Below, one piece after another: positions 1 to 7,765 of a stretch of 64,000 nt of DNA. Position 1 is the first letter of the stretch. Every line of letters begins with the position of its first letter. Origin of the DNA: Proales similis (lineage: Eukaryota > Rotifera > Eurotatoria > Ploima > Proalidae). The notes under the pieces were generated by a model. That model was not told the DNA's origin. It was given only the letters and a program-made list of their open reading frames with translations, and ran no database searches. Location of the stretch: assembly GCA_019059635.1 (NCBI GenBank), contig JAGVRJ010000004.1, forward strand, positions 558,001-622,000. The letters run 5' to 3'. The translations under genes and the position numbers were made by a program.

Positions 1-1
1 C

Positions 2-373
2 TTGAGCTCGCAAACTTTCTCGGCTGACGAAGAAGAATCGATTGAGATGGCTCCAAAGAGAGTGAGCTCATCCTCGCTTGTCTCTCCTCGTTGCCGAGCT
101 CTTCTCTTCCTCTTTGCCTTTAGCGTTTGCTTTTTTGCCTTTGGCCATCTGTACGGCAACATGCAAGAGAGCATGAGTGGCGAACTGTGTCCGCTTTGGC
201 TCGATTCAGACAGGCCCATCTTGTGGACTTTTGATTTCACCAATGACTTGTGCCTGGTTGTGTGCAATCTTCATTTCTCAGCCATTTTTCTCTCTTTTTT
301 TCTCATTTCCACTTTGGCCATTTACTTGCCCAGGTCGAGTAGAAACTCGTCTTCCTCGTTCAGTAACAAATAA
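2..373 (+). CDS. C-terminal part of a two-helix membrane protein (partial)
   Basis: An open frame enters from the left window edge and stops with TAA at 371-373. The first in-frame ATG is at 47, so the true start may be there or outside the window. The frame encodes a Ser-rich N-terminal stretch, a hydrophobic segment around residues 32-53 and a second one around residues 84-107, then a short Ser/Arg tail. An AATAAA overlaps the stop codon, which fits a genuine gene end that converges on the Topors-like gene. I do not recognise the family. A chance frame is possible because only 123 codons are visible. Confidence 0.4.
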   Translation: MSSQTFSADEEESIEMAPKRVSSSSLVSPRCRALLFLFAFSVCFFAFGHLYGNMQESMSGELCPLWLDSDRPILWTFDFTNDLCLVVCNLHFSAIFLSFFLISTLAIYLPRSSRNSSSSFSNK

Positions 374-374
374 A
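369..374 (+). promoter_or_regulatory. Poly(A) signal AATAAA overlapping the stop of the edge gene
   Basis: AATAAA at 369-374 overlaps the TAA stop. Stop-overlapping or stop-adjacent signals recur in this window, for example at 2145-2150 and 39091-39096. Confidence 0.45.
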
Positions 375-505
375 AAACAAGTTTTTCTCATTATCCGCTG
401 CTTCTTCTTTCGATCGTGTTTTTTTTTTACAGCATTTAAAACAAATATAACATGAACCAAGAGAGAGAGAGTGAGAGAGAAATAGAAGGCAAAAATTGAA
501 AAAAA

Positions 506-1855
506 TTAGGGCGAACGAGAGCGTCTTGGACGAGGAGAGCGGCTGTAACTTGAATGCTTTCGCTTTTTCCGCTTTTTCTTGTGTTTCTTTGACTTTTTCG
601 ATCGATGCGACCTGTGGCGACGATCGCGTGAAGAATTGGACGACGAGCAAGACGCAGTTCGATGCGTGTGTGCTGCTCGCGATACGCTTGAGCTTGGCAG
701 TGCGTTTTCTTCGTCCGATGAGCCGATGGTTATGCAAACGGGCTCTGGCCTTGGCGGTGGTTGCACTTCTTCGCAATAGCTTGACTGGTCAGAATCGGAG
801 AGGGCGTCTTGTTGCGGTCGATGGTGGTGATCTGCGTTTCGTCTGCTAAGGACAAGCTCGGTTTCGATGAGATCGAGCTCTCCTCTACTCGTCAGGCGAT
901 ATTTGGTCAATATGACGGGCAGTTGCTTGAACGGTATTGCTGCGGGCGACTTGAACGCGGGCATCTCGTCCTTGTTGCAATAGTAGACCGCTTTGGAGTC
1001 GTACTCGGGCAGATCGGAGCAAATCGATTGAGCAAACGCCAGCAGCTCGTGAGCGAAATGCTTCGCATACCGAACCGGACGAATGATGGCTTGCAGCTCG
1101 AGTGCAAATTCATTTGAATCGATCGAGAGCTTTCTTATCAGATTGCCAATCATCGGTATGAGCTGCGATTTGCCGCTCACCGTCGGGCTGATCGAGTTCA
1201 AGCGAAATAAAGCGGCCAGCTCTCTGTACAGAAAGCGGTTGAGTCGATGCAAACAGGCCGGATTTTCTTTGAACCATTCGGGGCTGGTTCGTCTGTACTT
1301 GGTCACCGGCTGATAGCTTATGCACCACAACGGTTCACTCGGTTGAACTTGCTCACTCTCGACGGACGTCTCTTGGTTGAACTCCTCGTCGATATTGATT
1401 ATTCTGTAGTCCAGCAGCATTTGATGCGGATTAGCGAACCAGCCGCTGGCGTAGACGAGCATGCGAAACTCGACCGGGGCGATCTCGGCGTTGCGCAGCC
1501 AGCTGGCCTTGGGCAATATTCGTGGCGCTCTACTGCTTGACGAGCTCGTTTCCAATGTTGGATTGTACTCGATAATCTCGGCGCTCGAGCTGCCCTCTTC
1601 GATCGGCGTCAATTGGTACTCTTTGAACTCGAGCGCGCTTCTCACGCCGAACAGAATGCGGTCGATGCTGCGTTTGCATAGCGGACACGAATACTTCACC
1701 TTTATCCATTCTAATAGGCACTCGAAACAAAACTGGTGATAGCAGACGGGCGCATATGACTTTGACTTGGCATTTATGAGCTGAAGACAAATCGGACACT
1801 TTGACTGACAATCGTTCGCTTTGGTCGGCTCTCCTTGGCTCGACTCAGACCACAT
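506..1855 (-). CDS. topors: Topors-like RING-finger / SR-rich E3 ligase
   Basis: Single-exon gene of 449 aa starting at the ATG at 1855-1853; the frame is open a little further upstream but without another ATG. A C3HC4 RING lies at residues 20-60 (Cys20, Cys23, Cys38, His40, Cys43, Cys46, Cys57, Cys60). The following segment (IDRILFGVRS) is typical of Topors. The C-terminus is a basic Lys/Arg/Ser block ending in RS dipeptides, as in Topors, which localises to nuclear speckles. Topors is known as a dual ubiquitin and SUMO E3 ligase acting on p53 and chromatin proteins; that activity is inferred here from family membership. At 449 aa it is less than half the length of the human and fly proteins, so much of the middle is missing. 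It converges with the edge gene and lies in tandem with the 372-aa gene upstream. Confidence 0.85.
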   Translation of the reverse strand: MWSESSQGEPTKANDCQSKCPICLQLINAKSKSYAPVCYHQFCFECLLEWIKVKYSCPLCKRSIDRILFGVRSALEFKEYQLTPIEEGSSSAEIIEYNPTLETSSSSSRAPRILPKASWLRNAEIAPVEFRMLVYASGWFANPHQMLLDYRIINIDEEFNQETSVESEQVQPSEPLWCISYQPVTKYRRTSPEWFKENPACLHRLNRFLYRELAALFRLNSISPTVSGKSQLIPMIGNLIRKLSIDSNEFALELQAIIRPVRYAKHFAHELLAFAQSICSDLPEYDSKAVYYCNKDEMPAFKSPAAIPFKQLPVILTKYRLTSRGELDLIETELVLSRRNADHHHRPQQDALSDSDQSSYCEEVQPPPRPEPVCITIGSSDEENALPSSSVSRAAHTHRTASCSSSNSSRDRRHRSHRSKKSKKHKKKRKKRKHSSYSRSPRPRRSRSP

Positions 1856-2144
1856 GGCCAAGTTTCACTTGAGCTCTTTCAAATCTGTTCTTTTCTCTTT
1901 GTTCGTATCTTGCTGTGATTTCAGTCAACGCTCGTATCAGCAACCATTTCTTCATTGACCAGAAATCACACAGTTTCGAATTCTGCCGAGTGCCTGAGCA
2001 ACTTGCTCGCGAATAATTTATGCTAGTGAGCTTTTTATGTAATTGAAAATGACCTTTCACTTCTTACTTTTCATGGCTGCAAATTTTCTCTTTTGCGTCA
2101 CGGTTGTCGACGCTCTCAAACAATTCTTCTCAGTTTCGATCACG

Positions 2145-2150
2145 TTTATT
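2145..2150 (-). promoter_or_regulatory. Poly(A) signal of the 372-aa gene
   Basis: TTTATT on plus (AATAAA on minus) overlaps the TAA stop at 2151-2149. Confidence 0.45.
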
Positions 2151-3267
2151 AGATTAAAAGAATTTGATCACGTTCCGAATTGACTCCGTAGATGAGCGAA
2201 TCGCTGGCCAACTCGAACGCGAATATATTGCTCGGCGTTGCAATAGAGGCCAATTGTTCGCCAGTGATCAGGTCACTGCACGTGAGCCAAGACTGAAAGT
2301 TGCTGTAAATTTTGAGCGACGAGTCCACCGGACGAACAAACTGGTTGATGCCGTTTGCAGTGAACGTTGCCACTTTGACCAACGACGAGCCCGTTCGCTC
2401 GTACACCGCAAATTCGTACAAGTCGGCAATTTTCAAGAAGACGATGTGTTCGCTGGTCACTGCGAACAGCGAATAAGAGTCGAGAATGTCTCTCTCGGGC
2501 TGCAGAGAGCCCAGCTCTCTCATGGACCAATCTTGACGATTCAACACCAAAAAGCAACTCCGGTCTATTGAGTAGAGTCCGACATGACTGTCTGTGATGC
2601 TCAGTAGCATACACAAGTTGTACTGCTCGAGACGTTTGCTTCTCAGCACCGACAGAAACTGGTCCATTTCGACCAGATTGTGCTGATTGCCAGTAACCAT
2701 CCGAACGGCCATGATCGATCCGTTCCAGACACGAACGCTCTCAATTGGCGACTCAATATCGCGTTTGGCCAACTCTCGTCCGTTCTTGATGCTCAGAATG
2801 CTCAAGTAGTTCAAGCTTTTGTTGTGAACCAGCATTCGGTCCGAGTCAAGCAAGTACAATTCCCTCTCGCCAGCGTCGGCTCTGCTCAGCTGGCGCTTGA
2901 CGGGTTCCGGTAAAAATCGATTGTAGCGAAGTTTTTTCCACACCGCCAGCTCATGATCACAGCCAAGTCTGAGCAGGCTGTCGGATAATCCGCTGCTGAT
3001 TCTGAAGTGACTATCCAACGACGGCAATTGGTGTTTGTCGACCAAACTTGCCAAACTAATCACTAGGCGGCCATCTAGTTTTTTGCTGAGACAATGACGG
3101 GCGTTTTGGACGAGAGTCTGATGACGATCTAGCGGAATGAGTTTGACTTGGCCAACGATCTGATGCAAGTCGAACAAAAGCGACGTGAGACACGTTTGAC
3201 TCTTGGCCTCAATCGAGTCGAGCTTGTTCTCAAGATCGGCCAGCGAGTGAGCTAATTGACATGTCAT
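2149..3267 (-). CDS. Unknown 372-aa protein, possible beta-propeller (TRIM-like C-terminal half)
   Basis: Intronless gene of 372 aa with ATG at 3267-3265. The first ~60 residues are helical with a leucine/acidic pattern (LADLENKLDSIEAKSQ), as in the coiled coil of TRIM proteins. Residues ~130-372 consist of short repeated hydrophobic beta-strand units with turns, which suggests a beta-propeller, but I see no conserved WD or NHL signature. There is no RING or B-box upstream, because only 189 bp separate this start from that of Nup54 on the other strand. No family can be assigned with confidence; a degenerate TRIM-type protein without its zinc fingers is my best guess. Confidence 0.7.
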   Translation of the reverse strand: MTCQLAHSLADLENKLDSIEAKSQTCLTSLLFDLHQIVGQVKLIPLDRHQTLVQNARHCLSKKLDGRLVISLASLVDKHQLPSLDSHFRISSGLSDSLLRLGCDHELAVWKKLRYNRFLPEPVKRQLSRADAGERELYLLDSDRMLVHNKSLNYLSILSIKNGRELAKRDIESPIESVRVWNGSIMAVRMVTGNQHNLVEMDQFLSVLRSKRLEQYNLCMLLSITDSHVGLYSIDRSCFLVLNRQDWSMRELGSLQPERDILDSYSLFAVTSEHIVFLKIADLYEFAVYERTGSSLVKVATFTANGINQFVRPVDSSLKIYSNFQSWLTCSDLITGEQLASIATPSNIFAFELASDSLIYGVNSERDQILLI

Positions 3268-3456
3268 TGCGTTGCAATAAAACCAGAAGAGAGAATGCTT
3301 TGTGCGCGAGAATTGAGTTTTTTTTGATCGAATGTTCGTTCAGATCTGCAGCGTCTTCTGTTGACCGTTTTTCAAGCAGAAATTTCAAAACATGAATTTT
3401 AATTTGCACAATTCGTGAGCGGAGCGCACAACTTTAGGCGGCAGACAGAGAAAGAG
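3268..3456. promoter_or_regulatory. Short bidirectional promoter between the 372-aa gene and Nup54
   Basis: 189 bp lie between two divergent ATGs (3267 on minus, 3457 on plus), so one interval must carry both promoters and 5' UTRs. I saw no clear TATA box. It contains a T-run (TTTTTT) near 3320. Confidence 0.5.
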
Positions 3457-5241
3457 ATGAATTTCGGAAATAAACCGTTCTCGTTCAATTTGAACTCGAG
3501 CACCAACACCGGAAACACGAGTTTGTTTGGGTCGCCAAGTCAGCCGTCACAGCAGCAGACAACCACTGGAGGTGGCCTATTCGGCTCTACACAAACGACA
3601 GCCAATCAACCGCAGCAGTCATCAGGTGGCGGTTTGTTCGGCACTCCTGCCACCCAGAGCGGCTCTGGCGGCTTGTTCGGCTCCACACCGTCAACTGGAC
3701 TATTTGGCTCCAGTGGCCAACAGCAACAAACCAGCGGCGGCCTCTTCTCGTTTAATAAGCCGGCCGATAATAAACCGGCCAACACTTCATTCTCATTTGG
3801 CTCCAGTCAGCCCGCGCCGACCCAACAGACCCCTCAAACTGGCTTCGGTGGCAGTTTGTTCGGCAGCAAGCAGCCAGGCAATGCATTCTCATTCGGCAGC
3901 TCATCGACCCAACCGAGCGCAAGCAGTGGCCTGAGCTTTGGAGGATTCGGCCAGACAAGTCAACAGCAGCCGGCTCAAGCTCAGCAGCTGGGCCTCAATC
4001 AGGCACAAGCCCCAGCGCAGCCGACACTAAACACTGCCGAACAGCTCAAGTTGGCGTTCGAAACGCCGCAAGTGTTCAACGACGAAAGAGACCAGATTCT
4101 GGCCAAATGGAACAAACTGCAAGCTTTCTACGGAGTCGGCAAGCTCTTCCTAATGAACACGTCCGTGGATGTAGACGAAAAGCTGGCGCTGGACAAATTC
4201 AAAACAGTCGGCTACAGTTGTCGTCTGACGGCCAAGAACGAGGACGGCCTGATCTGCTTTATCATAAAGCAAAAAGAAGAACAGCTAAAGAACGGTCAGA
4301 GTGGCCTTCAAGACAACATTCACAAGTTGTTCAACTCTGACCAGAGCATTGTGGTCAACATTGAGTCGATAAAAGCGATCGACGACGAGAGCACCGAAGT
4401 GATAGTCTATTTGAGCCAGCGAACTGCGTCGCTCAACGAGCAGAACAATCGAGTGCCGTGTCAAAAAGTGATGGTGCACTTGAACAAGCCGGAAGCAACG
4501 CCAAGTCTATTGGGCGGCTTAAAGTCGACGCCTTCTGTAAAGCAGCAGCTTACTCAAATGAACGTAGTGAACTTCTACCCGCTAGTGGGCATGAGCGACG
4601 AAGAGCTCAAAAGCTATTTGGACACTGTGCCCACTGGCGTGGACGCCAGTCTTTGGGAGCAGGCCAAGAAGAACAATCCGAATGCGGCTCGAATGTTGCC
4701 CGTGCCCATCAGTGGCTTCAAGGAAGTGAACAAACGCCTTCGACTTCAAGACAAGGAGAACAAGACGCATCAGTCCACACTTGGCTCTCTCAACGAGTCA
4801 ATCGAGCGACTCGACGCTCAAAATAAAATAATCAAAACCAAAGTGGAACAGTTCAAGTCGAGAAACGACGACTTGGAACAGCGACTGTTGAGATTGATGA
4901 TAAACCACGAGCTGAGGAGGAAGGCGAGTTTGCCACTGCAGGAAAACGAAAAGGTTCTGCTCAACGTTCTGTACTCATTCCGCAACGAGCTCAACTCTCC
5001 GATGAACAAGGAGCTGAGAAGACAGCGACTGAGCGAGTTCAAAGAGCTGCTCAGGGGCATCGAGTCTTCGTTCAAAACCATTCCGAGCGAATCGCGTTAC
5101 CTTGAGCCCACATTTGTGAGCGAGATTGAGCACTTGCTCAAAGAGCAGCACAAAGCCCTTAAGTTTCTCATTGAAATGGTCAATCAGGAGGCGTCTCACT
5201 TGAGCATAATCAGCGAGAGCTTGTTTCCTAATGAGAGATAA
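3457..5241 (+). CDS. nup54: Nucleoporin Nup54
   Basis: Single-exon gene of 594 aa with ATG at 3457. Residues 1-~185 are Gly/Ser/Gln-rich with FG repeats, including four GLFG motifs and several FSFG/SLFG variants; FG repeats form the permeability barrier of the pore channel. From about residue 200 the sequence follows the Nup54 family: ERDQILAKWNKLQAFYG, VGYSCRL, then GVDASLWEQAKKNNP and PVPISGFKEVNKRL. The C-terminal third is alpha-helical coiled coil, the part that binds Nup62 and Nup58 in the central channel complex. Length is close to the vertebrate protein. It shares a 189-bp divergent promoter with the gene on minus, and an AATAAA lies about 60 nt after the stop. Confidence 0.95.
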   Translation: MNFGNKPFSFNLNSSTNTGNTSLFGSPSQPSQQQTTTGGGLFGSTQTTANQPQQSSGGGLFGTPATQSGSGGLFGSTPSTGLFGSSGQQQQTSGGLFSFNKPADNKPANTSFSFGSSQPAPTQQTPQTGFGGSLFGSKQPGNAFSFGSSSTQPSASSGLSFGGFGQTSQQQPAQAQQLGLNQAQAPAQPTLNTAEQLKLAFETPQVFNDERDQILAKWNKLQAFYGVGKLFLMNTSVDVDEKLALDKFKTVGYSCRLTAKNEDGLICFIIKQKEEQLKNGQSGLQDNIHKLFNSDQSIVVNIESIKAIDDESTEVIVYLSQRTASLNEQNNRVPCQKVMVHLNKPEATPSLLGGLKSTPSVKQQLTQMNVVNFYPLVGMSDEELKSYLDTVPTGVDASLWEQAKKNNPNAARMLPVPISGFKEVNKRLRLQDKENKTHQSTLGSLNESIERLDAQNKIIKTKVEQFKSRNDDLEQRLLRLMINHELRRKASLPLQENEKVLLNVLYSFRNELNSPMNKELRRQRLSEFKELLRGIESSFKTIPSESRYLEPTFVSEIEHLLKEQHKALKFLIEMVNQEASHLSIISESLFPNER

Positions 5242-5302
5242 AATCTGATTCCTTTCGTTCTGTACTCACTTGACTCGAATCCACTCTGACATCGTCCAAT
5301 GA

Positions 5303-5308
5303 AATAAA
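5303..5308 (+). promoter_or_regulatory. Poly(A) signal of Nup54
   Basis: AATAAA 62 nt after the Nup54 stop codon. Confidence 0.6.
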
Positions 5309-5491
5309 CGAAAAAACTGACGCTCTGCTTGGATAAAAGCAGAACAAAGCAAAAAAAAAAACCGCTTCGGCGCTCTTTCTCAATCCTAACAAGGTCTGGT
5401 GAAATTATCCAGCTGCTAGCCACCGGCGGCGCGAATTTCAAACATGTTGAACAATTACGCATTCGCCGACTCGCAAATAGGCGAGTCTGGC

Positions 5492-5499
5492 TATAAATA
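5492..5499 (+). promoter_or_regulatory. TATA box of the UBC-fold gene
   Basis: TATAAATA sits 67 nt before the ATG at 5566 in a 324-bp spacer after Nup54. This puts transcription start near 5520-5530 and a 5' UTR of about 40 nt. It is the clearest TATA element I found in the window. Confidence 0.6.
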
Positions 5500-5565
5500 G
5501 AAGCTTGACTGACTGTGCCATTCCATAGAGTCGAGGGAGGAGGTTATTGAATTGCAAGGGCAAAT

Positions 5566-7668
5566 ATGTCGAAGCAGTTCGCTCTCTCTGAAGTGACAAG
5601 AATTCACAAAGAGATTGAATATGTGAACGCGCAGTTCGATAATCTCCGCACCTTCATTACTCCGTACCCGGTTGCAGACATGACCAACTGTTTCCTGTTT
5701 GTAATGTTTCCCGCCGACGGCTCAATGGCTGAGCAGCCCATTGTGGGCAAGATGTTCTTTCCCTACTCGTATCCCCAATATCCGCCTGTGCTGCACGTGT
5801 TTACCATCACGCAAAGATTCAACGTGGACGTGTATCATCATGGCGAAAAGAGTTGGACGCCGCACAGCAGCATGTGCTTTGACATCCTCGAAACAAAGAG
5901 TCAATCAAATTACGGCATTTGGTCGCCGAAATTTCAGCTCTGCTCTGTGTTTGCTTCACTGCTTCAAGTGCTCGTTTCGTTCAAAGTCAAACAGCAGGGC
6001 AGCGATTACGAAATCGAAGAGTACGTCTCAATGCAGGTTATGATCAGGCAGCACCTGGAGGCGGACAAAGTGTGGAAACGCTACGAAAAGCATTTCCGCC
6101 ACAAATGCCCGCCCATACCCCGGATCAAAGCCAAAAGGATCAAAACTCGTCAGCTGCTGTCGTTTACTCACTCTGACGTTCAACTTTCTTATGAGAAAGG
6201 TGTTCGAATTTACAGCAGCAACCCGTTCTCGCTGGCGGACGCCGATTTCACCATTCGTGTTGACTTGAGCGAGATGAAAAAACTGTCGCCAAGCGACTAC
6301 AAATATAATTTTGTTGTTTCGTTTGTTGTCTCAAACAACAAGTCGGATCTGACCGGACGATATCCAGACACAGTTCTCTTTCGCAATGGCATCACGGGCA
6401 CAGCGGCCAAAAAGCTGCGCAATCAGGCCATCAAATGGTTCTATCACGGCAAAGCGCTCACCGAATTTGACCAGATTTTCATCACTGTCTCACACAAGCA
6501 GATCACTCTGGTCGTGAAAGAGCCCGAATTGAACGGGCCAGGCGAGGTCAGACCGGCCACAATCCACGGCGATACGGTGCTCTCTTATTTGACATCTGCT
6601 GAACTGGGACAAGTTTATGAAAGCGAGCTGTTTTACTTTAATTTGTTCGTGGAGACCAAAAACACGCTGCCCGAGTACACCGAGTCCATATTCATCAGAC
6701 TGGACGGCAGTGCCAAATACGGATACATTCACCCGTCGGACAGATACGGTCGCATTGAGTACAAGCCAAGTTCATTGAACACACAGCCGAACGTGTTCAA
6801 GTACCGATTGAGCCTGAATTCAAAGACCGTGCCTCTCTTCGACCGAATTATCAAACGTTTCGAATTAAACTCGGTCGGCGGCCTGAACAATCAAGGCGAT
6901 CAAGCAAACAGCGACTTGATTGGATGGGACTCGAATTTCATCATTTTACTGAAAGCTCATCTCGACGACTGGCTGGTCGAGAATCAAAAGAAACTGCTTA
7001 AAGGCTCGTTGGTGGAAAAGACTCAGCAGGAAATAGGGAAAAATTCCAGCCACGGATCGGCTTCAATCTATCCTCGGGTTGTTGCTGCCACAACTCGCCA
7101 AGTCGTCAAGTACGAATTTACTCGAGTTGCTCTTCCATATGTTTCGGCCGAGCTTGGCAAAGGCTCGTTGATTCTCTATCGAATTGTGTGCGCAGCGCTC
7201 GGACTAGAGCACATCATCAAACGCTACGATCGTGCTCTGGACCGAGCGCGTCTCATTCTGGCCCACAAAGACGAATTGAGAGGCGAAGCTGCCGATTTCG
7301 ATCAATTCAAAACTGAGCATTATCTGGAGGATGAGCTGGTTATCGTCTGGATCGATGGCTTATTCATAAGCGACAAAGGAGTGGCCCTGCTTGTTCGGCA
7401 GCAAGCGGCCAAATTTCACTTCTGGCCAGCTAACAGGCCACTGTTCATGTGCGCAATGCTGCGCACACCCAATCGAATAGCTGACTTGGCCCGACAAGTG
7501 CGAGCTTACTTGGAATCAAATCGTCTGGCGGATGGAATGAGCGTCAAAAGCCTGGAGCAGCCGATCGGGACAATTTGTCGAATCAGGTTCTCGTACTCGA
7601 AAAGACAGAATGTTGCTGAGCCAGAGAGACAGCTGACATCTGCCATGGGCGCAGTCAAGACGAATTGA
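5566..7668 (+). CDS. Ubiquitin-conjugating-fold (UBC/E2-like) N-terminus fused to ~530 residues of unknown sequence
   Basis: Intronless gene of 700 aa, ATG at 5566. Residues ~8-150 read as a UBC fold: an N-terminal helix (RIHKEIEYVNAQFD), strands with FPYSYPQYPP matching the E2 pattern FPxxYPxxPP, and SSMCFDIL matching the active-site strand SICLDIL of E2 enzymes, which puts a candidate catalytic Cys at residue 104. The canonical HPN motif is not present in normal form; HHG stands near that place, so conjugating activity is uncertain. Residues ~165-700 are well-folded-looking mixed alpha/beta sequence that I cannot assign. An inactive E2 variant with a scaffold tail is the main alternative. 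The 3' end converges on the citron-like gene. Confidence 0.8.
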   Translation: MSKQFALSEVTRIHKEIEYVNAQFDNLRTFITPYPVADMTNCFLFVMFPADGSMAEQPIVGKMFFPYSYPQYPPVLHVFTITQRFNVDVYHHGEKSWTPHSSMCFDILETKSQSNYGIWSPKFQLCSVFASLLQVLVSFKVKQQGSDYEIEEYVSMQVMIRQHLEADKVWKRYEKHFRHKCPPIPRIKAKRIKTRQLLSFTHSDVQLSYEKGVRIYSSNPFSLADADFTIRVDLSEMKKLSPSDYKYNFVVSFVVSNNKSDLTGRYPDTVLFRNGITGTAAKKLRNQAIKWFYHGKALTEFDQIFITVSHKQITLVVKEPELNGPGEVRPATIHGDTVLSYLTSAELGQVYESELFYFNLFVETKNTLPEYTESIFIRLDGSAKYGYIHPSDRYGRIEYKPSSLNTQPNVFKYRLSLNSKTVPLFDRIIKRFELNSVGGLNNQGDQANSDLIGWDSNFIILLKAHLDDWLVENQKKLLKGSLVEKTQQEIGKNSSHGSASIYPRVVAATTRQVVKYEFTRVALPYVSAELGKGSLILYRIVCAALGLEHIIKRYDRALDRARLILAHKDELRGEAADFDQFKTEHYLEDELVIVWIDGLFISDKGVALLVRQQAAKFHFWPANRPLFMCAMLRTPNRIADLARQVRAYLESNRLADGMSVKSLEQPIGTICRIRFSYSKRQNVAEPERQLTSAMGAVKTN

Positions 7669-7675
7669 AACTGTT

Positions 7676-7681
7676 AATAAA
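7676..7681 (+). promoter_or_regulatory. Poly(A) signal of the UBC-fold gene
   Basis: AATAAA 8 nt after the stop on plus. Confidence 0.6.
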
Positions 7682-7688
7682 ATTGTTG

Positions 7689-7694
7689 TTTATT
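7689..7694 (-). promoter_or_regulatory. Poly(A) signal of the citron-like gene
   Basis: TTTATT on plus (AATAAA on minus), 72 nt beyond the citron-like stop and only 7 bp from the plus-strand signal of the convergent neighbour. Confidence 0.55.
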
Positions 7695-7765
7695 CTCATT
7701 TTACAAATCGACGTTTAAAAACTGAATTGAAATGAATTGAGTTTGAGACCTGGCGGGCTAGATGA

